The position numbers and the translations under genes were made by a program. From the NCBI RefSeq assembly GCF_003050615.1, contig NZ_NWBU01000005.1, positions 336,933 to 400,932 on the forward strand: 64,000 bases of DNA. The letters run 5' to 3'. The stretch's first letter is position 1. The number at the start of each line of letters is the position of its first letter. Positions 27,894 through 36,873 of the stretch are shown piece by piece. The DNA is from Sphingomonas oleivorans (GTDB taxonomy: Bacteria; Pseudomonadota; Alphaproteobacteria; Sphingomonadales; Sphingomonadaceae). Below the pieces are notes generated by a model. The model did not search any database. It had not been told where the DNA came from and saw nothing but the letters and a program-made list of their open reading frames with translations.

Positions 27894-28394
27894 TCAATTT
27901 CCCCTGCGGCCGAGTTCCCCGACCCGCGCGCGCACCTCCGCCGCGACGGCAGCGGGCACGAACTTGCGAATATCGCCGCCATAAAGCGCGATTTCCTTGA
28001 CGAGGCGGGATGCGATCGGCTGCAAGGCGACATCGGCCATCAGGAAGACCGTCTCGATACGATTGTCGAGCTGCTGGTTCATGCCCGCCATCTGATATTC
28101 ATATTCGAAATCGGCGACCGCACGCAGCCCCCGCACGATCAGCGAGGCCTCCATCCGCTCGGCGAAATCGATCAGCAGCGAATCGAAGGTGACGACCTCT
28201 ATGTCGCCGCCGATCGCCTCCACCTCGCGGCGGACCATCGCCACCCGCTCGTCCACCGAGAACATCGGCGATTTGGAGGCGTTGGTGGTGACGCCCACCA
28301 CCAGCCGATCGACCAGCTTCGCGCCGCGCCGGATGATATCGACATGGCCGAGCGTGACCGGATCGAAAGTGCCCGGATAGACGCCGATGCGCAT
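27894..28394 (-). CDS. coaD: phosphopantetheine adenylyltransferase
   Basis: 166 residues. It makes dephospho-CoA from 4'-phosphopantetheine and ATP, the penultimate step of coenzyme A synthesis. The N-terminal nucleotidyltransferase motif is GVYPGTFDPVTLGH, followed by KSPMFSVDERVAM, LIVRGLRAVADFEYE and SRLVKEIALYGGD. Its ATG shares one base with the ispA stop (TGATG), so translation is coupled. Confidence 0.96.
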   Translation of the reverse strand: MRIGVYPGTFDPVTLGHVDIIRRGAKLVDRLVVGVTTNASKSPMFSVDERVAMVRREVEAIGGDIEVVTFDSLLIDFAERMEASLIVRGLRAVADFEYEYQMAGMNQQLDNRIETVFLMADVALQPIASRLVKEIALYGGDIRKFVPAAVAAEVRARVGELGRRGN

Positions 28395-29293
28395 CAGCGA
28401 TCCCTTTCCACGACATAGCGGGCGATCGCGCGCAGCAGATCCGCCTCCGCACCGAAGACGCTGAGATGGCCGATCGCCTGATCCACCAGCATCGACGCCT
28501 GGCGCCGCGCGCGATCGACGCCGAGCAGCGAGACGAAGGTCGCCTTGCCGGCGGCGGCGTCCTTGCCCACCGCCTTGCCCGTGGCCGCAACATCGCCTTC
28601 CACGTCGAGCAGATCGTCCGCGATCTGAAAGGCGAGGCCGATATCGCGCGCATAGCCGCGCAGCCGCGCCCGCCCCTCCGGCTGGACATGCGCCATGATC
28701 GCGCCCGCCTCCAGGCAGAAGCCGATCAGCGCGCCCGTCTTGAGCTGCTGGAGCCGGGTGACGGTCGGCAGGTCGAACGTCTCGTCCTCCGCGACCAGAT
28801 CCATCATCTGCCCGCCGGCCATGCCCGAAGGGCCGCTCGACCGCGCAAGCTCCGCCACCAGGTTGGCGCGGACGAAGGGATCGGCATGGGTTTCGGGATC
28901 GGCGAGAATCTCGAAGGCGAGCGCATGGAGCGCATCGCCCGTCAGCACCGCCGTCGCATCGTCGAACGCCTTGTGGACGGTCGGGCGCCCGCGGCGCAGA
29001 TCATCATCGTCCATGCAGGGCAGATCGTCATGGACGAGGCTGTAGACATGGATGCATTCGATCGCGAGCGCGACGCGCAGCGCGCGGGCGCGATCGACAT
29101 GGAAGAGATCGCAGGCGGCGATGACGAGCAGCGGACGCATCCGCTTGCCTCCGCCGATCGCGGCATGGCGCATCGCCTCGTACAGCCGGGCCCGGGCATC
29201 GTCGGGCACGGCGAGGATGTGATCGAAGGCGGCGTCGACATCCGCCGCGACGCGCTCCAGCGCGGTCTTGAGGACCAGCGGCATGACGGCCAT
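28394..29293 (-). CDS. ispA: polyprenyl synthetase, farnesyl diphosphate synthase type
   Basis: 299 residues from the ATG at 29293; an ATG at 29284 is also possible. It condenses isopentenyl diphosphate with allylic diphosphates. The two aspartate-rich motifs are DDLPCMDDDDLRRG near residue 94 and DDLLD near 233, with GGKRMRPLL near 55. xseB upstream and no dxs downstream in the window is a partial version of the common xseB-ispA-dxs order. Substrate length specificity is inferred from family resemblance. Confidence 0.9.
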   Translation of the reverse strand: MAVMPLVLKTALERVAADVDAAFDHILAVPDDARARLYEAMRHAAIGGGKRMRPLLVIAACDLFHVDRARALRVALAIECIHVYSLVHDDLPCMDDDDLRRGRPTVHKAFDDATAVLTGDALHALAFEILADPETHADPFVRANLVAELARSSGPSGMAGGQMMDLVAEDETFDLPTVTRLQQLKTGALIGFCLEAGAIMAHVQPEGRARLRGYARDIGLAFQIADDLLDVEGDVAATGKAVGKDAAAGKATFVSLLGVDRARRQASMLVDQAIGHLSVFGAEADLLRAIARYVVERDR

Positions 29294-29300
29294 GGCGGGA

Positions 29301-29549
29301 TCAGTCCGCGTCAAACGGCTGGGTGCCCGTGGGGCGCCCCTCGCCTCCCGAAGTAATGCGCTCGATCCGCGCCTGCGCCGCCTGCAGCCGCGCCTCGCAT
29401 TGCGCGCGCAGCCGATCGCCTTCCGAATAGAGGGTGATCGATTCGTCCAGCGACGCCTCGCCGCTTTCCAGCCGCTGCACGATCGCCTCGAGACGCTTCA
29501 GCGCATCCTCGAAGGAGAGCTCATCTATGTTCTGCGCGTCCTGCACCAT
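29301..29549 (-). CDS. xseB: exodeoxyribonuclease VII small subunit
   Basis: 82 residues. It partners with XseA to degrade single-stranded DNA. The family pattern is clear: [20 protein letters not shown] and [15 protein letters not shown], a helical hairpin. The stop lies eight bases before the ATG of ispA, as in many proteobacteria. xseA is not in the window. Confidence 0.92.
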   Translation of the reverse strand: MVQDAQNIDELSFEDALKRLEAIVQRLESGEASLDESITLYSEGDRLRAQCEARLQAAQARIERITSGGEGRPTGTQPFDAD

Positions 29550-29624
29550 GGCTCCGGCTTGTGGCGATGGCGGGTGCTGGGGTCAAGCGCAGCGGCAGCC
29601 CCCGCCCCAGCCTCAAACGAGCTC

Positions 29625-30305
29625 TCAATGCTTGAAGGGATCGACGAAGCCCGGCTGGCGGAACAGCGCCTCCGCCTCGGACTGCGGCGCCTCGCCCGCA
29701 TGGGAGGCGGCCTCGCGCTCATGGCGGAGCTGCTCGATCAGCGCCTCGCGATCGCCCTCGAGGCGGCTGTCGACGGGCGCTTCGAGGCCCGCCGCCTTGG
29801 CCGCCTTGGCGACCAGCGCGTCAAGCTCGCGCTGCGAGCAGAGGCCGAGCGTCACCGGATCCTTCGGCGTGATATTCGCGATGTTCCAGTGGGTCCGGTC
29901 GCGGATCGCGGCGATGGTGGTGCGCGTCGTGCCGATCAGCTTGCTGATCTGCCCGTCCGACACTTCCGGATGGTTGCGGATGATCCAGGCGATGCCGTCG
30001 GGCTTGTCCTGCCGCTTGGAAACCGGCGTGTAGCGCGGCCCCTTGGTGCGGCGGGCCTGCTCGGGCCCCTTCTGGATGGCGAGGCGATATTTGGGGTCCT
30101 TCTGCCCCTTCTCGATCTCGGCGAGGGTGAGCTCGCCCGCGCGGACGGGATCGCGCCCGGTGAGCTTGGTGGCGGCGGTATCGTCGGCGATCGCCTGCAC
30201 CTCGAGGATGTGGAGACCGCAGAAGGCGGCGATCTGCTCGAAGCTGAGGGCGGTATTATCGACCAGCCAGGAGGCGGTCGCATGGGGCATGAGCGGCTGG
30301 GCCAC
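29625..30305 (-). CDS. trcR: cell-cycle transcriptional regulator TrcR (DUF1013)
   Basis: 226 residues from a GTG at 30305 that has GGAGG five bases upstream, giving the family beginning VAQPLMPHATASWLVDNTAL. DUF1013 proteins are nearly universal in alphaproteobacteria; the Caulobacter member TrcR was reported to regulate transcription in the cell cycle. The central part has a helix-turn-helix-like segment (VSDGQISKLIGTTRTTIAAI, about 120-140) followed by RDRTHWNIANI. The C-terminal third is charged. It stands alone between a terminator and xseB. Confidence 0.88.
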   Translation of the reverse strand: MAQPLMPHATASWLVDNTALSFEQIAAFCGLHILEVQAIADDTAATKLTGRDPVRAGELTLAEIEKGQKDPKYRLAIQKGPEQARRTKGPRYTPVSKRQDKPDGIAWIIRNHPEVSDGQISKLIGTTRTTIAAIRDRTHWNIANITPKDPVTLGLCSQRELDALVAKAAKAAGLEAPVDSRLEGDREALIEQLRHEREAASHAGEAPQSEAEALFRQPGFVDPFKH

Positions 30306-30317
30306 GGATTCCTCCGG

Positions 30318-30350
30318 AAAAAACAAGGGCCGCCCCTTCACGGAGCGGCC
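30318..30350 (-). terminator. intrinsic terminator of the glycosyltransferase gene
   Basis: On the minus strand GGCCGCTCC and GGGGCGGCC form a nine-pair stem with one T-G pair and loop GTGAA, followed by CTTGTTTTTT. It lies about 60 bases past the glycosyltransferase stop and just before the trcR ribosome site. Confidence 0.85.
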
Positions 30351-30412
30351 GATACGTGGGCCGGCATGTAATCAAGCGCAGGGCCAAGGGCAAGCATGGC
30401 TTTATCGCGCCA

Positions 30413-31435
30413 TCATGCGGCCCTGCGCACCTCCCCGTCCGGCACCAGCGCATCGAGGAACTGGCGGGCGCTTTCCGCCCAGCCGAAGCCTGCGCCCCGC
30501 GCGGCGCACAGCGCGCGGTCGCACGCCAGCGCACGGGCGATCGCGGTTTCGAGATTCTCGTCCAGCGCGCCCGTTCCGGGGGTAATGATATCGGCCGGAC
30601 CCGGCACCGGATAGGCTGCGACCGGCGTGCCGCAGGCCAGCGCCTCGATCATCACCAGCCCGAACGTGTCCGTCCTGCTCGGAAACACGAACACATCCGC
30701 GCCGGCATAGGCGGCAGCGAGCGCCTCGCCGGAAAGCGCGCCGAGGAAGCGCGCATCGGGATAGCGCGCGGCCAGCATCGCGCGGGCCGGCCCATCGCCC
30801 ACCACGACGCGCGTGCCGGGATGCCGCGTTTCCAGAAAGGCCGGCAGATTCTTCTCGATCGCGACGCGGCCGACATAGAGCTGGATCGGCCGGGGAAGAT
30901 CGGCGAAGGGATCGACGGCGGACCGATGCGGGCGGAACAGGCCAAGATCCGCGCCCCGGCCCCAGAGGCGCGTATGGGCGAGGCCATGCGCCGCGAGCAT
31001 CCGCCGCAGCGTCGGCGTCGAAACCAGCACGGCCGCCGCGGGCCCATGGAACCAGCGGATATAGTGCCAGACCCAGGCCGCCGGCAGCCTGGTGCGCGCC
31101 GCGACATAGTCCGGGAAATGGGTGTGATAGGCGGTGGTGAAGGACCGGCCTTGCCGCAGGCACCAGCGCCGCGCGGCAAGACCGAGCGGGCCTTCGGTGG
31201 CGATATGCACCGCCTCCGCGCCGAACCCGGCTATGATCCGGCCGATCGCCGCCGGGCCGCCCAGCGCGAGGCGGATTTCGGGATAGGTGGGGCAAGGCAG
31301 CGAGCGGAACCGATCCGGCCCGAGGATCGCGACGTCATGGCCCCGCGCCTCCAGCTCGCGCCGCGTCACCTGCAGCGTACGGACGACGCCGTTCACCTGC
31401 GGCTCCCAGGCGTCGGTGACGATCGCGACCCGCAT
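30413..31435 (-). CDS. glycosyltransferase family 4 (mannosyltransferase-like)
   Basis: 340 residues, GT-B fold. The N-terminus MRVAIVTDAWEPQVNGVVRT carries the acceptor-side glycine motif, with HTHFPDYVAAR near 100. The C-terminal donor domain has YVGRVAIEKNLPAFLE near 178 and the EX7E-type region SRTDTFGLVMIEALACGTPV near 262-281. Relatives transfer mannose from GDP-mannose or sulfoquinovose from UDP to lipid acceptors. The metallophosphoesterase gene is nine bases upstream, so the two are probably one unit acting on membrane lipids. Confidence 0.88.
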   Translation of the reverse strand: MRVAIVTDAWEPQVNGVVRTLQVTRRELEARGHDVAILGPDRFRSLPCPTYPEIRLALGGPAAIGRIIAGFGAEAVHIATEGPLGLAARRWCLRQGRSFTTAYHTHFPDYVAARTRLPAAWVWHYIRWFHGPAAAVLVSTPTLRRMLAAHGLAHTRLWGRGADLGLFRPHRSAVDPFADLPRPIQLYVGRVAIEKNLPAFLETRHPGTRVVVGDGPARAMLAARYPDARFLGALSGEALAAAYAGADVFVFPSRTDTFGLVMIEALACGTPVAAYPVPGPADIITPGTGALDENLETAIARALACDRALCAARGAGFGWAESARQFLDALVPDGEVRRAA

Positions 31436-31444
31436 GGCTGGAAT

Positions 31445-32326
31445 TCAGGCGGCGAGCTTGCGGAGCGGCGTGGGCTTGTCGCGCGCCGCCATCTCGTCCG
31501 CCCAGTGGAGTATCTCCATCCGCCCGTCGAAATGCTCGACCAGCGCGGTGCAGCCTTCCACCCAGTCGCCGTCATTATAATAAGCGACATCGCCGAAGCG
31601 GCGCATCTCGGCGGTGTGGATATGGCCGCAGACGACGCCGTCCACCCCCTGCACCACCGCCTCGTGCGCGACCGCCTCCTCATAGCGGGAGATGAACTCG
31701 ACCGCGTTCTTCACCTTGTGCTTGGCGTGCTTGGCAAGCGACCAGTAAGGCAGGTCGAAGCGCCGCCGGACGGCGTTGATCACGACGTTGAGCTTGAGCA
31801 GCAGCTCATAGGCGGCGTCGCCCAGGAAGGCGAGCCAGCGGGCGCACATCACCACCGTATCGAAGCGGTCGCCATGCAGCACCAGCAGCTTGCGCCCGTC
31901 GGCGGTAGTGTGGATCACCTCGTCACGCACCTCGATCCCGCCGAAGGTGAGGCCGGCGAACTGGCGGATCATCTCGTCATGATTGCCGGGGATATAGACG
32001 ATGCGCGTGCCGCGCCGGGCGCGCTTCAGCACCCGCCAGACGACGTCATTGTGCAGCGCCGGCCAGTACCAGCTCCGCCGGAGCTTCCAGCCGTCGATGA
32101 TGTCGCCGACGAGATACATGGTCTCGCTGTCGGTGGAATCGAGGAAATCGATCAGCATCGCCGCATTGCAGCCGCGCGTGCCGAGATGGATGTCCGAAAT
32201 CCAGATGGTGCGATAGCGCCGCCGCTGGCCCGTCCGCTCGGGCATGGTCGGCGGCCGGTCCGGAAAATCGGTCATCAGATTCGCCGCGCGATCGGCGAGA
32301 AAGGTCGGGCGGGCGAAGGCGTCCAT
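31445..32326 (-). CDS. calcineurin-like metallophosphoesterase (annotated family: UDP-2,3-diacylglucosamine diphosphatase)
   Basis: 293 residues. All five metal-site motifs are seen: WISDIHLG near 43, GDIIDGW near 74, GNHDE near 114, HGDRFD near 150 and GHIHTAEM near 237. Relatives with this layout are usually named UDP-2,3-diacylglucosamine diphosphatase because of LpxH similarity, but this type is longer and its substrate is not proven. It is followed after nine bases by the glycosyltransferase gene. ATGs at 32275 and 32245 are alternative starts. Confidence 0.85.
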   Translation of the reverse strand: MDAFARPTFLADRAANLMTDFPDRPPTMPERTGQRRRYRTIWISDIHLGTRGCNAAMLIDFLDSTDSETMYLVGDIIDGWKLRRSWYWPALHNDVVWRVLKRARRGTRIVYIPGNHDEMIRQFAGLTFGGIEVRDEVIHTTADGRKLLVLHGDRFDTVVMCARWLAFLGDAAYELLLKLNVVINAVRRRFDLPYWSLAKHAKHKVKNAVEFISRYEEAVAHEAVVQGVDGVVCGHIHTAEMRRFGDVAYYNDGDWVEGCTALVEHFDGRMEILHWADEMAARDKPTPLRKLAA

Positions 32327-32416
32327 ATCGATCCTCCATCAGGGGGCTCGTCCGGCAGCCTATCGCGATCGATTGTTACAGTTCCAACCGCAGCCTCAGT
32401 CGTCCATCGTCAGTCG

Positions 32417-33037
32417 TCAGTCGTTCATCGTCACATGGCCCGGCACGGCGGCGACATTGGCCAGCCAGGCGGAAACCGCCGGATAGGGATCGAGATCGAA
32501 CCCGCCCTCATGCGCCACATGGCTATAGGCGTAGAGCGCGATATCGGCGAGGCTGAGCGCATCGCCGACGAAGAAGCGGCGGCCCGCCAGATGCCGCTCC
32601 ATCACCGCCAGCGCCGCCTCCCCCGCCGCCCGCCGGGCCGGGATCTGCGCGCGCTGCTGATCGGAAAGCGCAGCCTCGCCGACATATTCGAGCCAGAAGC
32701 GCAGCGTCGCGACATTGGGCTCATGGCTATATTGTTCGAAGAACATCCAGCGCAGCATGTCCGCCCGATCGAAGCGATCGGCCGGGATCAGGCCCGATCC
32801 ATCCGCCAGCCAGCAGCAGGCGGCATTGCTTTCCGGCAGGAAGCGCCCGCCAATCTGGAGCACGGGGATGCGGCCATTGCCGTTCACGTCGCGGAGGAAT
32901 TCGGGCGTCCGCGTCTCGCCCTTCAATATGTCATATTCGCGCCGTTCGAGCGGCACGCCCAGATGCGCGGCGGTGAGGCGGATCTTGTAGCAATTTCCCG
33001 ACGCCGAATATTCGTGGAGGACCAGCCGCCCGGTCAT
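32417..33037 (-). CDS. glutathione S-transferase family protein
   Basis: 206 residues. The N-terminal thioredoxin-like domain starts LVLHEYSASGNCYKIRLTA, with the loop NGRIPVLQ and the glutathione-contacting PESNAACCWLA. The C-terminal helical domain contains the FVGDALSLADIALYAY motif near 150. The ATG overlaps the quinone oxidoreductase stop (ATGA), suggesting joint detoxification of quinones or electrophiles. A Ser in YSASGN may be the catalytic residue. Substrate unknown. Confidence 0.88.
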   Translation of the reverse strand: MTGRLVLHEYSASGNCYKIRLTAAHLGVPLERREYDILKGETRTPEFLRDVNGNGRIPVLQIGGRFLPESNAACCWLADGSGLIPADRFDRADMLRWMFFEQYSHEPNVATLRFWLEYVGEAALSDQQRAQIPARRAAGEAALAVMERHLAGRRFFVGDALSLADIALYAYSHVAHEGGFDLDPYPAVSAWLANVAAVPGHVTMND

Positions 33038-34041
33038 GGCTGTCCCACGGTCAGCACGATCTTGCCGACATGGTCCCCGCTTTCCAGCCGGCGATGCGCG
33101 GCGGCGGCGTCCGCCAGCGGGAAGATCGTGTCGATCACCGGCTTCAGCCGCCCTTCCTCGACATGCGGCCAGACGTGGCGCATCAGCTCGTCCGCCACCA
33201 GCGACTTGAATTCCGGGCTGCGCGCACGGAGCGTCGATCCGGTGAGCGTCAGCCGCTTGCGCATGATCCGCCAGATATCGACTTCCGCCGTGCTGCCGCG
33301 CTGGGCCGCGATCGAGACATGGCGACCATTCTCCGCCAGGCAGGCGAGATTGCGCGGGAGATAGTCTCCGCCCACCATGTCGAGCACGATATCCACGCCC
33401 CGGCCGCCGGTGAGGCGCTTCACCTCCTCCACGAAATCGGTGGTGCGATAGTTGATCGCCTGCGCGGCGCCGAGTTCCAGCGCGCGCGCGCATTTCTCGT
33501 CCGATCCGGCGGTCACGAAGATGCCGAGCCCGAAGATCCGGCCGAGCTGGATCGCCATCGTGCCGATGCCGCTGGTGCCGCCATGGACGAGCACGCTGTC
33601 GCCCGCATCGGCATAAGCGCGCTCGAACACATTGGTCCACACGGTGAACAGCGTCTCGGGAACAGCCGCCGCCTCGATCATCGAAAGCGTGCTGGGCACG
33701 GGCAGGCATTGGCCGACGGGCGCCGTCACATATTCGGCATAGCCCCCACCCGCCAGCAGCGCGCAGACCGGCTGGCCGAGCAGCGGCGCATCGACGCTCT
33801 CCCCCTCGGCCACCACCTCGCCCGCCACTTCCAGCCCCAATATGCCGGGCGCGCCGGGCGGCGGCGGATATCTGCCCTCGCGCTGCATCGCATCGGGCCG
33901 GTTGACGCCGGCGGCGGCGACACGGATCAGCACCTCGCCCGGCCCGGGCAGCGGAACGGACCGTTCCACCGGCACCAGAACCTCCGGTCCCCCGGGCTCT
34001 TCCGGGTCGATCGCCATCATCCTGTCGGGCAACGCAGCCAT
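33034..34041 (-). CDS. NAD(P)H-quinone oxidoreductase, zinc-independent MDR family
   Basis: 335 residues from the ATG at 34041, with GGGAGAGGAA upstream. The MDR fold shows AAAGVNRPDAMQREGRYPPP near 48, GLEVAGEVVAEG near 73 and the nucleotide-binding SVLVHGGTSGIGTMAIQLG near 145. No zinc ligands are seen, as in quinone reductases of the QOR/PIG3 type. It reduces quinones using NAD(P)H. Translationally coupled to the downstream GST gene. Confidence 0.9.
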   Translation of the reverse strand: MAALPDRMMAIDPEEPGGPEVLVPVERSVPLPGPGEVLIRVAAAGVNRPDAMQREGRYPPPPGAPGILGLEVAGEVVAEGESVDAPLLGQPVCALLAGGGYAEYVTAPVGQCLPVPSTLSMIEAAAVPETLFTVWTNVFERAYADAGDSVLVHGGTSGIGTMAIQLGRIFGLGIFVTAGSDEKCARALELGAAQAINYRTTDFVEEVKRLTGGRGVDIVLDMVGGDYLPRNLACLAENGRHVSIAAQRGSTAEVDIWRIMRKRLTLTGSTLRARSPEFKSLVADELMRHVWPHVEEGRLKPVIDTIFPLADAAAAHRRLESGDHVGKIVLTVGQP

Positions 34042-34115
34042 TTCCTCTCCCCCGGGCATGCGGTTCGTCGCAAGGTTTATTGACAGCGAGGCAAGGACGG
34101 TCAACTTTCCGTCAC

Positions 34116-34313
34116 ATGGATCTCGACGAACTCTTCGCGAAGACTCCGGAAAGCCCCCTGACGCTGCTGTGCCGCCAGGATCTCGATCCGCTGTCGGTCG
34201 AGGAACTGGAGCTACGCATCGCCGCGCTGGAGGGCGAGATAGCCCGCACCAGGGCAAGAATCGAGTCTTCGACCAGCCATCGCGCAATCGCGGACGCATT
34301 ATTCAAACGATGA
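34116..34313 (+). CDS. DUF1192 family small protein
   Basis: 65 residues. The family pattern DLDELFAKTPESPLTLLCRQ is followed by LSVEELELRIAALEGEIART, a short coiled coil. DUF1192 proteins are common in alphaproteobacteria and have no known function. It is divergent from the quinone oxidoreductase gene (74 bases apart) and precedes clpA by 138 bases. The ATG at 34116 fits the family start. Confidence 0.85.
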   Translation: MDLDELFAKTPESPLTLLCRQDLDPLSVEELELRIAALEGEIARTRARIESSTSHRAIADALFKR

Positions 34314-34451
34314 AGCGCCGCCCGGCCTTCTCGGGCGCCGCATGCCCCCGATCCGATCGGCGGGAGATGCGCTTGATGAATGGCAGTCGGCGCACGACAT
34401 ATCGGGAAACGGACCGGGGCCATCGCCCGGATCCGAAGGAGTAAGATCATC

Positions 34452-36761
34452 ATGCCGTCATTCGCCCGCGAACTCGAGCAGACGCTCCACAATGCGCTGA
34501 CAGCGGCGAGCACCCGTCGCCACGAATATGCGACTCTGGAACATCTCCTCCTCGCGCTCATCGGCGACGAACATGCCTCCAAGGTGATGACCGCCTGCGG
34601 CGTCGAGCTGAACGAGCTCCGGGATGCCGTGACCGTCTATCTCGATACGGAGCTCGATGCCCTCAAGGTGGAGGGCAATAGCGATCCATCACCCACGTCG
34701 GGCTTCCAGCGCGTCGTGCAACGCGCGATCCTGCACGTCCAATCCTCGGGCCGCGAGGAAGTGACCGGCGCCAATGTGCTCGTGGCTTTGTTCAGCGAGC
34801 GCGAGAGCTATGCCGTCTTCTTCCTGCAGCAGCAGGATATGAGCCGCCTCGACGCGGTCAGCTTCATCAGCCACGGCGTCGGCAAGGCCGGCCAACCTAC
34901 GGAGAGCCGCGAAGTGAAAGGGGCCGAAGAGGAGAAGGCCGCGAAGTCCGACGGCAAGAAGGGCGAAAGCGCGCTCAAGCAGTTCACCGTCAACCTCAAC
35001 GAGAAGGCCAAGGAGGGCAAGGTCGATCCGCTGATCGGCCGCGACGCCGAAGTCGACCGCACGGTGCAGATCCTCTGCCGCCGTTCGAAGAACAACCCAC
35101 TCTATGTGGGCGATCCCGGCGTGGGCAAGACCGCCATCGCCGAGGGGCTGGCGCGCAAGATCATCGAGCGCGACGTGCCCGAAGTGCTGCTGCCTGCGGT
35201 GATCTACTCGCTCGACATGGGCGCGCTGCTCGCCGGCACGCGCTATCGCGGCGATTTCGAGGAGCGGCTGAAGGCGGTCGTGACCGAGCTTGAGAAGCTG
35301 CCCCATGCGGTGCTCTTCATCGACGAGATCCATACGGTGATCGGCGCGGGCGCCACCTCCGGCGGCGCAATGGATGCGTCCAACCTGCTCAAGCCCGCGC
35401 TGTCGGGCGGCACGATCCGCTGCATCGGCTCCACCACCTATAAGGAGTTCCGCAACCATTTCGAGAAAGATCGCGCGCTTCTCCGCCGCTTCCAGAAGAT
35501 CGACGTGAAGGAGCCGACGGTCGAGGACACGATCAAGATCCTCACCGGCCTGCGGTCCGCCTTCGAGGCGCATCATAATGTGAAATACACGCCCGATGCG
35601 ATCAAGTCGGCGGTCGAGCTTTCGGCGCGCTACATCAACGACCGCAAGCTGCCCGACAAGGCGATCGACGTGATCGACGAGGTCGGCGCGTCGCAGATGC
35701 TGGTCGCGCCCAACAAGCGCAAGAAGGTGATCACGCCCAAGGAGATCGAGGCCGTGATCGCGACCATGGCGCGCATCCCGCCGAAATCGGTGTCGACCGA
35801 CGACAAGAAGTCGCTGGCGACGCTGGAGACGGATCTGAAGCGCGTCGTCTTCGGGCAGGACAAGGCGATCGAGCTGCTTTCCTCCGCGATCAAGCTCAGC
35901 CGCGCAGGCCTGCGCGATCCGGACAAGCCGATCGGCAATTATCTGTTCACCGGCCCCACCGGCGTCGGCAAGACGGAGGTTGCGCGCCAGCTCGCCGCGA
36001 TCATGGGCATCCCGCTCCAGCGCTTCGACATGTCCGAATATATGGAGCGCCATTCGGTCAGCCGGCTGATCGGCGCGCCTCCGGGCTATGTCGGCTATGA
36101 TCAGGGCGGCCTGCTCACCGATGCGGTCGATCAGCATCCCCATTGCGTCCTCCTCCTCGACGAGATCGAGAAGGCGCATCCGGACCTGTTCAACATCCTC
36201 CTGCAGGTGATGGACAATGGCAAGCTGACCGATCACCACGGCAAGACGGTCGATTTCCGCAACGTCATCCTCATCATGACGACCAATGCCGGCGCGGCCG
36301 ACATGGCGCGCGAAACGCTCGGCTTCGGCATGCTCACCCGCGAGGGCGAGGATGAGGAGGCGGTGAAGAAGATGTTCACCCCCGAATTCCGCAACCGCCT
36401 CGATGCGATCGTGCCCTTCGGCTATCTGCCGACGGAAGTGGTCGCTCGCGTGGTGGAGAAGTTCATCCTCCAGCTCGAGCTCCAGCTCGCCGAACGCGAG
36501 GTCCATATCTCGCTCGACGACGCGTCGAAGGAATGGCTCACCGCGCGCGGCTACGACAAGCTCTATGGCGCGCGCCCGATGAGCCGCCTGATCCAGGAGA
36601 AGGTCAAGCAGCCGCTCGCCGAGGAGCTATTGTTCGGCAAGCTGGTCCATGGCGGCGAGGTCAAGGTGCATCTGAAGGACGGCGCGCTCGTCTTCGAGAT
36701 CACCCCGGCCGCACCGAAGCGCCCGAAAAAGGGTTCGTCCAAGGACAAGATCAAGGCCTGA
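34452..36761 (+). CDS. clpA: ATP-dependent Clp protease ATP-binding subunit ClpA
   Basis: 769 residues. The N-domain (1-145) begins MPSFARELEQTLHNAL. The first AAA+ module has Walker A GDPGVGKTA near 220 and Walker B VLFIDEIH; the second has Walker A GPTGVGKTE near 505 and Walker B VLLLDEIEKAHPD. The C-terminal sensor region has YGARPMSRLIQEKVKQPLAE. It unfolds substrates for ClpP. AAGGAG lies ten bases before the ATG. The adaptor gene clpS, often just upstream in other proteobacteria, is not here. Confidence 0.96.
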   Translation: MPSFARELEQTLHNALTAASTRRHEYATLEHLLLALIGDEHASKVMTACGVELNELRDAVTVYLDTELDALKVEGNSDPSPTSGFQRVVQRAILHVQSSGREEVTGANVLVALFSERESYAVFFLQQQDMSRLDAVSFISHGVGKAGQPTESREVKGAEEEKAAKSDGKKGESALKQFTVNLNEKAKEGKVDPLIGRDAEVDRTVQILCRRSKNNPLYVGDPGVGKTAIAEGLARKIIERDVPEVLLPAVIYSLDMGALLAGTRYRGDFEERLKAVVTELEKLPHAVLFIDEIHTVIGAGATSGGAMDASNLLKPALSGGTIRCIGSTTYKEFRNHFEKDRALLRRFQKIDVKEPTVEDTIKILTGLRSAFEAHHNVKYTPDAIKSAVELSARYINDRKLPDKAIDVIDEVGASQMLVAPNKRKKVITPKEIEAVIATMARIPPKSVSTDDKKSLATLETDLKRVVFGQDKAIELLSSAIKLSRAGLRDPDKPIGNYLFTGPTGVGKTEVARQLAAIMGIPLQRFDMSEYMERHSVSRLIGAPPGYVGYDQGGLLTDAVDQHPHCVLLLDEIEKAHPDLFNILLQVMDNGKLTDHHGKTVDFRNVILIMTTNAGAADMARETLGFGMLTREGEDEEAVKKMFTPEFRNRLDAIVPFGYLPTEVVARVVEKFILQLELQLAEREVHISLDDASKEWLTARGYDKLYGARPMSRLIQEKVKQPLAEELLFGKLVHGGEVKVHLKDGALVFEITPAAPKRPKKGSSKDKIKA

Positions 36762-36771
36762 TCCGCCATCC

Positions 36772-36801
36772 CTGCCATGCCGGCCTCCCCCGGCATGGCA
36801 G
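36772..36801 (+). terminator. hairpin after clpA
   Basis: CTGCCATGCCGG (36772-36783) pairs perfectly with CCGGCATGGCAG (36790-36801) around a six-base loop. No T run follows, so it is a strong hairpin that may stop transcription or protect the 3' end. Confidence 0.6.
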
Positions 36802-36873
36802 CTATGATCGCCAAGCCCTTGCGGTAGCCCGGGAAATGAACAGAGTGGACGCATCTCAAAAGGGGGTGCGTCC

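Noticed and set aside
30356-33364. 1002-codon plus-strand frame across the glycosyltransferase, phosphoesterase and GST genes
   Set aside because: Low-complexity Arg/His/Gly antisense product; the minus-strand genes have clear catalytic motifs.
34689-36506. 605-codon minus-strand frame opposite clpA
   Set aside because: Shadow of clpA; composition is that of reversed codons.
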